Virus record (IMG/VR): IMGVR_UViG_3300046817_000437
Coordinates: 1 to 47,068 of that record
Reading direction: 5' to 3' (one strand)
Length of the DNA: 47,068 bases
Source of the DNA: a virus
The notes beneath the pieces were generated by a model, which did not search any database, had not been told where the DNA came from, and was given only the letters and a program-made list of their open reading frames with translations. Below, in pieces: positions 33,298 to 39,782 of this stretch. How positions within the stretch are numbered: the first letter of the stretch is position 1; every line of letters begins with the position of its first letter. Both the position numbers and the translations under genes were made by a program.

Positions 33298-33520
33298 GAC
33301 CCTGCGGGTTCAGTATGCACCGCCCTTGGAACCCTGGGGTTTCCTTGGCGACTGGGGCCGTTGGCTTCCGGCGTGAGTACGCACGGCTGGGGCTCGAGGT
33401 AAGGTTACGCGCTTTGACGGGCCGCTGTTCATTACCAGCCCGCCCACCATCTTTCGGTTTCCGCCGGGTTTGAAGTTCACGCTTCAGCTCCTCGGGCATG
33501 CTGCGCTTGGGCTTTGCCAC
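33227..33520 (-). CDS. Hypothetical basic protein between TerL and portal, 97 aa
   Basis: GTG 33520 lies one base after the TerL stop, with GGATACTAAC at the junction. Very basic and Pro-rich (PKRSMPEELKRELQTRRKPK; SPSRAYSRRKPTAPVAKE), so probably disordered and nucleic-acid binding. It overlaps the portal start region. No family recognised. Confidence 0.5.
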   Translation of the reverse strand: MAKPKRSMPEELKRELQTRRKPKDGGRAGNEQRPVKARNLTSSPSRAYSRRKPTAPVAKETPGFQGRCILNPQGRALESKTQDAIRDALTGVSRRAH

Positions 33521-33521
33521 G

Positions 33522-35198
33522 TTAGTATCCTGTTAGAGTCGAGCGACTCGCAAGACGCGAGTTCGCGTTCGTTGCGGACTTCAGCTTCTGGTTGTAGGAT
33601 TGAACGGAACCGAGACCGAAGAGCGGAAGGCAGGCAGCTGCGGCGTCCACCAAGTCCTTGGTCTTGAAGACGGGGAACGCCTTGAGCTCTTCTAGGAAGT
33701 CGAGTAGACCCCGCCGGATGAAGAGCTGGTGGGTTTCCACGTAGGGGATCAGGCTCCGAATGCGAGCATCCTTGCTGCCGATCGGTCTCTGTTCTTCCAC
33801 GTGGAACACGTCGCCGACCCGTTTCATTTCCGCGAAGAGCGGGAACTTCAGAGTCCGTTGGAACCCGACGTCTTCAATCGCAGCCGTGCGGATGTTGTAG
33901 CGTTTGTGGAAGGAGATGAACCGCGAGAACAAAAGAGTCGGGTTCTGCCACTCGGCCCAGGCATCCAGGATGAACAACCGATCCTTCGGATCCTTGCCCA
34001 TCACGACCATCGCGTTCCGCGAGTTCTTCTTCCTCTCCTGCTCGGACATCGCAGGATCCCAAAAGAGCACTGTTACGAGGACGTCCAACGGAACGGCTTC
34101 ACGGGATCCATCTCCATGTTCCAGGAGGATGTTTCGCTCGTCATCGAACGTGAAGTACCGGAGATCGTCCGACTTGAACTCGGCGAGTGCGGGGTCCTTG
34201 GGATTGTTCAAGTAGAGCATTGAGTACATGAAGGACCCTTGCTTGTCGCGGATCCTCTTACATGACTCAGCGGGGAAAAGTTCCGGGAAGAAGTAGTAGG
34301 TTTTACCTGCTAGGGGAGCGTGTGTGTCTGGGTCCATGCCCCAGACTGGGGGACGTTTCGTCTCCTTAGCTTCTTGCAGGTCAGCTACTAGCTCTTCCCG
34401 AGTCCAGTGGAGCGGGCGCGTGTAGAACTCGTAGTGCTCGCTCTCGTTCTTGATGATCTCCGAGTACAGGTCGTCGTGGCCCCATCGGGTCCCGATCAGG
34501 AGGTCGTATGCACTCCGCTCGTCGACGAACAAGGCCTCAGCCGACTTGTACGAGTCGATGACTTTCGCACGGACGGAAGGCTGTTCATAACTCGCCTTGT
34601 CCTCCATGTCGTCCTTGATCTGGATCGTGTAGTGTCGGGAGACGAGGTGCGTGTCGAGCCCCGCAGCCTCAATCGTGTCCTCGCCGTAACCGCCTTCACG
34701 GGGAAACAGCAAGTTGCTCGTGGTCCAGGTGGTCCGGGAGAGGTCGGGAACCAGCTCCGGGAACAACCAGGCGAAGATCTGGTTACGCTCGACAACCTGT
34801 TGGATTGCTTTGATCTGTTTCTTCGCGTTTTCCGACGAGTGCGACCAAAGCAGGATGCGGTGTTCTCGACCGGGCAAGCCCAGGAAGTCGTCCTGGGTCA
34901 GGATCCAGAGGGGAAGGGACTTGCTCCCGACCGTAGACTTGTACGTGTCCCGGGGGATCAGTACGACCTTCCGCTGTTTGTGCGGGGCCTTGACCTGCTG
35001 GATGAAGTCACAGACTTCTTTGTGCGGATTCACCTGGAGCTTGGTCCAGGAGAGAACGGCGGTCGTGAAGAAGTACAGAGAGGCCTGCGCGTTGCTCCGT
35101 TGCGTAGCCCGCATGATGTCGACGGTCGTCTCCGACGGCACCCGCATGCCCATCTGGGCAAAGATCTCCGTTTGCTTAGGCTTCAGCAGCAGGTCCAT
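33522..35198 (-). CDS. terL: Terminase large subunit
   Basis: 558 residues. ATPase part: RKVVLIPRDTYKSTVGSKSL holds a variant Walker A (PRDTYKST, arginine early as in many terminases); HRILLWSHSSENAKKQIKAI follows; IQIKDDMED lies near the Walker B place. Nuclease part: an early acidic FWDPAMSE segment, AIEDVGFQRTL, and a late DLVDAAAA. Its order after a small HTH protein and before a portal is standard. It pumps DNA into proheads and cuts it. Confidence 0.88.
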   Translation of the reverse strand: MDLLLKPKQTEIFAQMGMRVPSETTVDIMRATQRSNAQASLYFFTTAVLSWTKLQVNPHKEVCDFIQQVKAPHKQRKVVLIPRDTYKSTVGSKSLPLWILTQDDFLGLPGREHRILLWSHSSENAKKQIKAIQQVVERNQIFAWLFPELVPDLSRTTWTTSNLLFPREGGYGEDTIEAAGLDTHLVSRHYTIQIKDDMEDKASYEQPSVRAKVIDSYKSAEALFVDERSAYDLLIGTRWGHDDLYSEIIKNESEHYEFYTRPLHWTREELVADLQEAKETKRPPVWGMDPDTHAPLAGKTYYFFPELFPAESCKRIRDKQGSFMYSMLYLNNPKDPALAEFKSDDLRYFTFDDERNILLEHGDGSREAVPLDVLVTVLFWDPAMSEQERKKNSRNAMVVMGKDPKDRLFILDAWAEWQNPTLLFSRFISFHKRYNIRTAAIEDVGFQRTLKFPLFAEMKRVGDVFHVEEQRPIGSKDARIRSLIPYVETHQLFIRRGLLDFLEELKAFPVFKTKDLVDAAAACLPLFGLGSVQSYNQKLKSATNANSRLASRSTLTGY

Positions 35199-35809
35199 TA
35201 GGTTCCCTGCTCCGCAGGATCCACGGCCGCAGCGACTTCCACGAAAACGCCTTCCAAACTTCCATTGATCACTTCGCGGGATCCGGGATCCTGGACCGCA
35301 GGGAGCAAACCTGCTTCCTGTGCCCGCGTGAAAAACCTCTGCATGACTTCGTCGGACACTACGACCGCGAGGGCCCGGGTCGCAGTTCGGTTCGGAGCTC
35401 CAGCTCCGGCCCGGTCCAACCAGTCCTGAGCGATCTCCTTGATGATCTTCGGGTCGTCCACGGTCTCGAGGATCGTGAGCAACCGCCCTTGCATCTCCTC
35501 CGCGTGGGTCTCGTACGTAGTCCGGACCTTATCCAGGACACTCCGTTGTTCAGCCTCAAGGGCCAAAGGCACCAGCGGCGCATTCTGGTTAAACACCCAG
35601 TTCTCGTACCGCTGGTAGTCCATCCGGCGGACCCAGAACAAGACCGTGTTATACGAGTACCCGATGGACTTGGCAATGTCCGGGAGCGAGAGCCCGGGGC
35701 TCTTGACCCTGTACGCAGCCAAGTACTTCCAGCCGATCGGAACGGGCCTATCGTACCCGGTTTCCGGCGGAAGTTGCAGTGGACTGTGAGCAAGGGCTGT
35801 GGCCCCCAT
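35198..35809 (-). CDS. terS: Terminase small subunit, HTH DNA-binding
   Basis: 203 residues from ATG 35809; TTG 35812 is also in frame. Residues 40-65 form an HTH (LSLPDIAKSIGYSYNTVLFWVRR), the DNA-recognition part. A long helix follows (LEAEQRSVLDKVRTTYETHA), fitting the oligomer core. The stop overlaps the TerL start. A perfect minus-strand TATAAT ends just seven bases before ATG 35809, so the transcript may begin at or near the start codon, without a ribosome site. Confidence 0.75.
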   Translation of the reverse strand: MGATALAHSPLQLPPETGYDRPVPIGWKYLAAYRVKSPGLSLPDIAKSIGYSYNTVLFWVRRMDYQRYENWVFNQNAPLVPLALEAEQRSVLDKVRTTYETHAEEMQGRLLTILETVDDPKIIKEIAQDWLDRAGAGAPNRTATRALAVVVSDEVMQRFFTRAQEAGLLPAVQDPGSREVINGSLEGVFVEVAAAVDPAEQGT

Positions 35810-35816
35810 CAAATGT

Positions 35817-35822
35817 ATTATA
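35817..35822 (-). promoter_or_regulatory. Minus-strand TATAAT box ahead of terS
   Basis: The minus strand reads TATAAT at 35822-35817, then seven bases, then ATG 35809. No good -35 box lies 16-18 bp upstream (TGATTT or GATTTG are poor), so an activator or other sigma contact may be needed. It is the only promoter-like site seen ahead of the virion operon. Confidence 0.55.
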
Positions 35823-36026
35823 CCCCGGAAGTGCGTGGCAAATCACAGGCCGAGGGGGGCCGGAGCACATGCACTTGCTTGCACCGCAAAAACCGGGCTG
35901 GAATAAGTGAGGCCGTGTCATAGAGTATGTTGGGTCTGGGTTTGGGGGTCTGGGGGTCCACAGATACAGCTGAAGCTCCTGAAGCTTAGTGAGCAAGGAA
36001 GGGAGTTGTTGTGGAGGAGATAGAAC
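35823..36026. other. Divergent intergenic region, about 200 bp
   Basis: Separates the leftward virion operon from the rightward small genes. It holds the terS promoter at its left edge, a rightward promoter (35879-35907), then an untranslated stretch rich in G and T (TCTGGGTTTGGGGGTCTGGG near 35934-35953) before the first small gene. No other gene seen. Confidence 0.7.
35879..35907 (+). promoter_or_regulatory. Rightward promoter P35.9
   Basis: TTGCAC (35879-35884), 17-bp spacer, AATAAG (35902-35907). The upstream half CTTGCACCGC matches CTTGAACCGC of the 38.2- and 42.8-kb promoters with the same 14-bp distance to the -10 box. The -10 box is poor, so confidence rests on this shared layout. 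Confidence 0.45.
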
Positions 36027-36104
36027 ATGAAGGTAGTGAGAATGAACTTGGTCAAGGACGGGAAGATCGTCAAGTCGATCGTTGTCGTGGAGGAGCAGCC
36101 GTGA
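36027..36104 (+). CDS. Small hypothetical protein, 25 aa
   Basis: ATG 36027 is preceded by GTGGAGGAG at suitable spacing. The peptide MKVVRMNLVKDGKIVKSIVV is short, basic and beta-prone, ending VEEQP. Its stop overlaps the next GTG start (GTGAG), a coupled arrangement that supports expression. No family. Confidence 0.5.
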   Translation: MKVVRMNLVKDGKIVKSIVVVEEQP

Positions 36105-36199
36105 GCGCGCTCTTCATCGTCATCGCAAGCGTGTACGTCGCGTGGCTCGTCTCCGAGTTCTGCGCGTGGGTCGATCGAGACAAGGAGGACGACGTATGA
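36101..36199 (+). CDS. Single-pass membrane peptide, 32 aa
   Basis: GTG 36101 start overlaps the previous stop. Residues 3-22 (ALFIVIASVYVAWLVSEFCA) form one membrane segment followed by an acidic tail (DRDKEDDV). The stop overlaps the next ATG. One of several tiny membrane proteins in the rightward early unit; effect on the host envelope is only a guess. Confidence 0.55.
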   Translation: MSALFIVIASVYVAWLVSEFCAWVDRDKEDDV

Positions 36200-36402
36200 A
36201 GCTCGGCACAGCAAGGATCGTCGTGCAGTTCGAGATGGATACGTACGCAGAACCTCGGTACTACTCGACGCAGTACGGAGAGGTCAACTTCTCCGAGAAG
36301 ATCGACGATGCCGAGATCATGCCGTATCGAATCGCAGTGCAGGTTGCTGCGTTCTTTCCGCACACGTACATTGCGTACGTGAATGGAGCGAGGAGCAAGT
36401 AA
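36196..36402 (+). CDS. Hypothetical protein, 68 aa
   Basis: ATG 36196 overlaps the previous stop (ATGA). Contains TARIVVQFEMDTYAEPRYYS and IMPYRIAVQVAAFFPHTYIA, a mixed alpha/beta small protein. Coupled to neighbours on both sides. No family recognised. Confidence 0.6.
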   Translation: MKLGTARIVVQFEMDTYAEPRYYSTQYGEVNFSEKIDDAEIMPYRIAVQVAAFFPHTYIAYVNGARSK

Positions 36403-36593
36403 TGACTCTGGAAGAGATCGAAGTTCACTTGCGTCGACTCGTCAAGGAGAACAAGATCAGTCGCTACGCGTTCGACGGGTACCTCGCCGACGTCGAGGAC
36501 TACGTAGAGGAGGAGCAGTACGTGACGATGACCGTAGAGGAGCTCGAGAAGGACGTGATCCGCTACGACAAGGCGTTGGGAGAGGAGGAGTAG
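36402..36593 (+). CDS. Acidic hypothetical protein, 63 aa
   Basis: ATG 36402 shares its A with the previous stop (TAATG). Highly acidic and helical: EEIEVHLRRLVKENKISRYA then VEDYVEEEQYVTMTVEELEK. Such small acidic early proteins often bind host proteins or mimic DNA; nothing specific can be assigned. Confidence 0.6.
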   Translation: MTLEEIEVHLRRLVKENKISRYAFDGYLADVEDYVEEEQYVTMTVEELEKDVIRYDKALGEEE

Positions 36594-36595
36594 CC

Positions 36596-36790
36596 GTGAA
36601 GACGTACACGATCGTGCTGGACGAGGACGACATGCAACAGCTTCAGTCGATCCTCGAAGACTACGAGGATCTCATCGCGAGCGCACGTAAGTGGGTGCAG
36701 GGCCCGGAGGAGCTGGCACAAGCTGAGGAGGAGGCGAAAGCGTACGAGAAGATGGTCCGGAACGTCCTGAACGCTGAAGCGAAGGGCTAG
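36596..36790 (+). CDS. Acidic hypothetical protein, 64 aa
   Basis: GTG 36596 follows GGAGGAG and starts two bases after the previous stop. Acidic and helical (VLDEDDMQQLQSILEDYEDL; AQAEEEAKAYEKMVRNVLNA). Last of the five-gene small cluster. No family. Confidence 0.6.
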   Translation: MKTYTIVLDEDDMQQLQSILEDYEDLIASARKWVQGPEELAQAEEEAKAYEKMVRNVLNAEAKG

Positions 36791-36803
36791 GGAACAAGAG
36801 CAC

Positions 36804-36833
36804 TTGCTTAGTGGCCGTGGAAAGTGGTGTAAG
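36804..36833 (+). promoter_or_regulatory. Rightward promoter P36.8 (weak)
   Basis: TTGCTT (36804-36809), 18-bp spacer, TGTAAG (36828-36833). The layout copies the stronger promoter at 40.75 kb (TTGCTT, 18 bp, TATAAT, preceded by GG), but the -10 box is only 4/6. It would drive the 91-residue gene at 36901. Confidence 0.4.
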
Positions 36834-36857
36834 GTGTTATGTGGATGGTCCATGTAA

Positions 36858-36873
36858 CAGGTTCTTTAACCTG
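36858..36873. promoter_or_regulatory. Inverted repeat in the 5' leader of the 36901 gene
   Basis: CAGGTT (36858-36863), loop CTTT, AACCTG (36868-36873). Located about 25 bases downstream of the P36.8 -10 box and 28 bases before ATG 36901, so it may be an operator or an RNA hairpin. Confidence 0.45.
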
Positions 36874-36900
36874 GGTAAGTAGAACTAAGAGGGTAGATAC

Positions 36901-37176
36901 ATGCCGATGTATGCGTTTCCGGTGTCGAGCGAGATGTTCCGTCGTGCGATCAAGGCGGAGGAGATCAAGAGCCTGGCGAAGGCGTTGGGCGTCGATGAGC
37001 CTGGTGCCTTCGACTTCGTCTACGGCTGCCTGAGGCAGGGGTGGATGAACAAGCAGTACCATAAGAACAAGCAGCAGAACGACCAGCAGCAGCTGCGGGA
37101 GATCAAGAAGCGGCTGGAAGCGGATCCTGAGCTGCGGCGTCGGGTCCTTGGGGACATGAAGACCAAGGGCGTGTAA
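36901..37176 (+). CDS. Hypothetical basic protein, 91 aa
   Basis: ATG 36901 after AGAGGG. N-terminal half has FPVSSEMFRRAIKAEEIKSL and ALGVDEPGAFDFVYGCLRQG; C-terminal half is Gln/Lys-rich and helical (KNKQQNDQQQLREIKKRLEA). The strong terminator 9 bases downstream makes this the last gene of its own short transcript. No family recognised. Confidence 0.65.
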   Translation: MPMYAFPVSSEMFRRAIKAEEIKSLAKALGVDEPGAFDFVYGCLRQGWMNKQYHKNKQQNDQQQLREIKKRLEADPELRRRVLGDMKTKGV

Positions 37177-37184
37177 CGGTTGCA

Positions 37185-37232
37185 TCGGCAGGGGTTAGGT
37201 GCCTGAGACCTTTCCCCTGCCGAGCTTTTTTT
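37185..37232 (+). terminator. Strong intrinsic terminator
   Basis: TCGGCAGGGG (37185-37194) pairs perfectly with CCCCTGCCGA (37214-37223), with an inner AGGT/ACCT pairing, and a T7 run at 37226-37232. It closes the 36.0-37.2 kb transcript. Confidence 0.92.
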
Positions 37233-37775
37233 GCCCATTGGTCCAGTCGGCCACAGGAGCGCTGAAGCGGTTGTTTAGATCTGCCCGCGGTTCCCGCACG
37301 CTCCGCCTGCGAATCGAGGGCACCCTCGTCCAGCACCACCATGGCCACTGGGCTTGGGTGCAGGACCCTCCTACATGCATACAGTGGCGGAATCTGTGGA
37401 CATTAGGGCAAAGTCCTTTGTGCTTGTTCCGTCTTTGCTATGCAACAACGCGTTGACCGTTGTAAACATTGAGTGCAAGCAAGTTCAACGATGTACGACC
37501 TGTGCACACTTGATCAGGAAATGTCCACTGAATCTTGCTTGCACCCAATGTTCACTAGGGTGCTCGCAAGTTTTTCGTAGGGCAATTCGCAATATGTGGT
37601 TTCTCTTATATAGCCTTTTTTAATAATTCTCTACTACCAGAGACAGACGAACGGGGTTTGTTCGCAGTTTTCAAGCTCGGTTGCTCGGGACTCTGCGAAC
37701 TCGATAGAAGTCTTTGGGAACAATGGGGTTACAGTTGTTCAGTGTTTGTGGGCACTTGTGTGACTCCATAGGCTC
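37233..37775. other. 540-bp gene-free region, candidate replication origin
   Basis: The largest gap in the genome. It contains a perfect palindrome CAACGCGTTG (37446-37455), a 22-bp near-perfect inverted repeat (37465-37552), a second pair GTGGACATT/AATGTCCAC around it, and an AT-rich stretch near 37600-37635 (TTATATAG then TTTTTTAATAATT). Palindromes next to an AT-rich segment are typical of origins. An 89-residue frame here (37354-37623) has no ribosome site and looks random. Confidence 0.5.
37465..37552. repeat. 22-bp inverted repeat carrying CTTGCTTGCAC
   Basis: Left arm 37465-37487 and right arm 37529-37552 are reverse complements apart from one mismatch and one extra base. Each arm contains CTTGCTTGCAC (the left arm on the minus strand). 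The same word lies in promoter P35.9 at 35875. The 41-bp centre is not itself symmetric. Likely a protein-binding site or a foldable origin structure. Confidence 0.75.
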
Positions 37776-37804
37776 TTGCTTTGCTACGCATTCCATGCTA
37801 TAAT
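37776..37804 (+). promoter_or_regulatory. Rightward promoter P37.8
   Basis: TTGCTT (37776-37781), 17-bp spacer, perfect TATAAT (37799-37804). The ATG of the next gene is at 37811, only six bases on, so transcription should start at or next to the start codon. Confidence 0.8.
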
Positions 37805-37810
37805 GGTACC

Positions 37811-38137
37811 ATGAACGCTACTTCGGATCTTGCTGCTTCACATGGGAAAACGTCGGACATAGCTGCGCCGGAAACCCGCGTAGAAGTCCTGTTCCAGGCG
37901 ATCGACGACCTGGCGGACGCGTGGGTTACGGTGCGTGCTGAGTTCTTCCCACTGGGCTCGGAAGAACGGATCGTGGCAGAGCGGCCGCCAGAGACCCGAA
38001 GGATCAAGGCGAGGCTCGTGCACTTGCGGGGCAGGCCTGCCCTGTTCAAGGTTATCTGGCATAGGGAGGACGGGCTGCCCGAACTCCCCGTGGATCCGCT
38101 TTGCAGAATTTCGACTCGGCGGCTGCACTCTGCCTAA
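37811..38137 (+). CDS. Hypothetical protein with probable leaderless start, 108 aa
   Basis: ATG 37811 lies six bases after a perfect TATAAT, with no ribosome site, so the mRNA is predicted to be leaderless. The protein is acidic then basic: VEVLFQAIDDLADAWVTVRA, FFPLGSEERIVAERPPETRR, ALFKVIWHREDGLPELPVDP. Transcribed alone after the origin-like region. No family recognised. Confidence 0.6.
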   Translation: MNATSDLAASHGKTSDIAAPETRVEVLFQAIDDLADAWVTVRAEFFPLGSEERIVAERPPETRRIKARLVHLRGRPALFKVIWHREDGLPELPVDPLCRISTRRLHSA

Positions 38138-38166
38138 CGGCGCCTTCGGATCCCTTGCAGGCAATT

Positions 38167-38196
38167 GCGTACGTGGCCCCAGGGGGATACGTACGC
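38167..38196. promoter_or_regulatory. Palindromic operator-like site next to P38.2
   Basis: GCGTACGT (38167-38174) and ACGTACGC (38189-38196) are perfect reverse complements. The right arm ends two bases before the -35 box of P38.2, the usual place for an activator or repressor site. No T-run follows it. Confidence 0.5.
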
Positions 38197-38198
38197 CC

Positions 38199-38227
38199 TT
38201 GAACCGCCACTTGTTCTGTAGTATAAT
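38199..38227 (+). promoter_or_regulatory. Rightward promoter P38.2
   Basis: TTGAAC (38199-38204), 17-bp spacer, TATAAT (38222-38227). Shares CTTGAACCGC and spacing with the promoter at 42.77 kb. ATG 38234 is six bases downstream. Confidence 0.8.
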
Positions 38228-38233
38228 GGTAAT

Positions 38234-38287
38234 ATGAAAATTTGGCCAAAATACTACACTTCACCACTGGGAGGGTTACCCGTATGA
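38234..38287 (+). CDS. 17-residue leader peptide, probable leaderless start
   Basis: ATG 38234 begins six bases after the -10 box and encodes MKIWPKYYTSPLGGLPV. Its stop overlaps the ATG of the next gene (ATGA at 38284). The coding sequence also supplies the GGGAGG ribosome site of that gene. It may couple or tune translation of the downstream gene. Confidence 0.45.
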   Translation: MKIWPKYYTSPLGGLPV

Positions 38288-38517
38288 ACCAGTTTCGCCT
38301 GCAAGCAGTAGAAGCCCTGATGATCGCAGAACTCCGCCAACGCGCTGCGGACACCGCCCAGCGGACTGCGGACGCAGCCTACTGCCCCGCGTTCCGGTCG
38401 GTTGACCGGTTTCGGCAGTGGCAGGAGCTGGAGGCTCAGGCCAAGGTGCTCAGGCGTAAGGCGCAAGCGGATGCCTGGAAGGCTGGTCACTTGTATCTCG
38501 AGTTCCACAAACCGTAG
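38284..38517 (+). CDS. Hypothetical helical protein, 77 aa
   Basis: ATG 38284 with GGGAGGG upstream. Almost fully helical and Ala/Arg/Gln-rich: QAVEALMIAELRQRAADTAQ, then FRQWQELEAQAKVLRRKAQA. First full-length gene of the P38.2 transcript. No family recognised. Confidence 0.6.
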   Translation: MNQFRLQAVEALMIAELRQRAADTAQRTADAAYCPAFRSVDRFRQWQELEAQAKVLRRKAQADAWKAGHLYLEFHKP

Positions 38518-38551
38518 GTTCCCGGTTCCCAAGGACTAAGAGGAGAACACA

Positions 38552-38893
38552 ATGTCCCGTATGTTCATCGTCACCCACAAGTACTACGTCGAAGTCCCGG
38601 AAACCGGAGGCTTCGTCCCTCATGATGACTTCGTCGACTCGCTCAGTTCCACGTTCGACGACCTACAAGACTCCTTGCAGGAAACGTCCGACCAACGTTG
38701 GGAGTACTACCCACGGGAAACTCTGTCTCTGCAGATCGAGTCCTCGCACACACGCCTGCGGGATGATGAACTGTCGGATGCGATCTCCAAGGTTTTGCAA
38801 GCGCAGGCTGAAGGGACTCTCCCACACACAGACGGCGCCGACGACGACTTACACGTTGCCTTGTTCCAGGCGGTACGGAGGTTCCTGAAATGA
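38552..38893 (+). CDS. Hypothetical acidic protein, 113 aa
   Basis: ATG 38552 after AAGAGGAGAAC. Starts MFIVTHKYYVEVPETGGFVP, then an acidic helical part (FVDSLSSTFDDLQDSLQETS) and a closing DDDLHVALFQAVRRFLK. The stop overlaps the next ATG. No family recognised. Confidence 0.6.
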   Translation: MSRMFIVTHKYYVEVPETGGFVPHDDFVDSLSSTFDDLQDSLQETSDQRWEYYPRETLSLQIESSHTRLRDDELSDAISKVLQAQAEGTLPHTDGADDDLHVALFQAVRRFLK

Positions 38894-39423
38894 GTAACGC
38901 ACATTGGATGTCTGTCGAGGACCAAGCAGTGCACGTTCAAAATCTTCAGAGCGAGGTCAAACGGCAGCAGGAGGCGATCGCGCGGCTGACGGCAGCCTTG
39001 ACGGCAGCTCAGTTCGACCGCGATGAGGCCGTCAAGGACTTTCGGTTCGGCGTGCATCACGATTGCCGCCCCAATCGGAAGCAGGCTGAATCGTGGCGCG
39101 ACCAACTGCGAGACGAGACAGACCGCCACGCAGATACGAAAGCCGCCCTCGCCGATCGGGACGCGACGATCGCACGGCTGCGGGAGGCGCAGGCGTGGCA
39201 GCCGATTGAGACGGCGCCGAAGGATGGGACGTTCGTTCTGGTGAGTGGCGACAGCGGCTACGTCTCGACGCCACGCTACGTCGAAGTCGGCCGGTTCATT
39301 CCAGCCTACCGCGATTACTTCGTGGACATCAGCGGCGACAGTTTCACCGATGCGTGGCCAGAGCATCCGACCCACTGGATGCCGCTCCCACCGCCGCCCG
39401 CGAAGGAGGCCGACCGTGGCTAA
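38890..39423 (+). CDS. DUF551-type protein with N-terminal coiled coil, 177 aa
   Basis: Residues 15-95 form a coiled coil (QNLQSEVKRQQEAIARLTAA, later ADTKAALADRDATIARLREA). The C-terminal part has the DUF551 pattern, WQPIETAPKDGTFVLVSGDS ending in THWMPLPPPP, common in phage and prophage early genes with unknown function. The final residues (AKEADRG) overlap the next start by 8 nt. Confidence 0.7.
   Translation: MSNAHWMSVEDQAVHVQNLQSEVKRQQEAIARLTAALTAAQFDRDEAVKDFRFGVHHDCRPNRKQAESWRDQLRDETDRHADTKAALADRDATIARLREAQAWQPIETAPKDGTFVLVSGDSGYVSTPRYVEVGRFIPAYRDYFVDISGDSFTDAWPEHPTHWMPLPPPPAKEADRG
39403..39423. repeat. 21-nt gene-junction repeat, copy 1
   Basis: A 21-base block beginning AAGGAGGCCGACC and ending GTGGCTAA recurs exactly at 39596-39616. 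It encodes the last residues of one gene, its stop, and the ribosome site and start of the next. Confidence 0.9.
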
Positions 39424-39616
39424 CTGTCGGATGTGCGGCGACCCGCTGAACGCCCACAACAGCGAAGGGCTGCAAGACTGCCTCAACCTCGTCATTGGTG
39501 GCTGGTATCGCAACGCGCAAGGGTCGTGGTCGAAGAACCGGCATGAGGCAAAGAAGCGCGAAGCGGCCGAACGCAAGCGTGTGACGGCACTGCTCAAGGA
39601 GGCCGACCGTGGCTAA
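39416..39616 (+). CDS. Small zinc-finger-like protein, 66 aa
   Basis: GTG 39416 overlaps the DUF551 stop by 8 nt. CRMCGDPLNAHNSEGLQDC near the N-terminus gives C-x2-C plus His and a further Cys, a possible zinc site. The rest is basic and helical (NRHEAKKREAAERKRVTALL), ending KEADRG like its upstream neighbour. No family recognised. Confidence 0.6.
   Translation: MANCRMCGDPLNAHNSEGLQDCLNLVIGGWYRNAQGSWSKNRHEAKKREAAERKRVTALLKEADRG
39596..39616. repeat. 21-nt gene-junction repeat, copy 2
   Basis: Exact second copy of 39403-39423, again joining the end of one gene to the start of the next. Suggests insertion or duplication of gene units at this junction. Confidence 0.9.
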
Positions 39617-39782
39617 GCCCAGGTATTTCGAGTTGTTGAAAGACGGTCCATTCCGTGTCTCGGGCGACCTGCACGTCGTGGGCTGGCACGGCACAGTGGC
39701 CACGGCTAAAACGGCAGACGCATCCGCGCTGATACGTGACGCGCTGAACGCGTTGGCAGAACAGGAAAAGGCCAATGGCTAA
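39609..39782 (+). CDS. Hypothetical protein, 57 aa
   Basis: GTG 39609 within the second junction repeat. Sequence MAKPRYFELLKDGPFRVSGD then VVGWHGTVATAKTADASALI. Its end GGCTAA again overlaps the next start. Coupled small gene, no family recognised. Confidence 0.5.
   Translation: MAKPRYFELLKDGPFRVSGDLHVVGWHGTVATAKTADASALIRDALNALAEQEKANG

Noticed and set aside
36839-37033. Possible leaderless frame just after P36.8
   Set aside because: The frame soon becomes an Arg-rich shadow of the 36901 gene, and the -10 box is weak.
37354-37623. 89-residue frame in the gene-free region
   Set aside because: No ribosome site, random-looking composition, and it runs through the inverted repeat.
37640-37710. 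tRNA-like stretch with GGTTTGTTCGCAG
   Set aside because: Does not fold into a cloverleaf; the arms do not pair.
38707-39597. Leftward frame of 296 residues across the small-gene chain
   Set aside because: Antisense to tightly coupled rightward genes; Arg/Cys-rich shadow.
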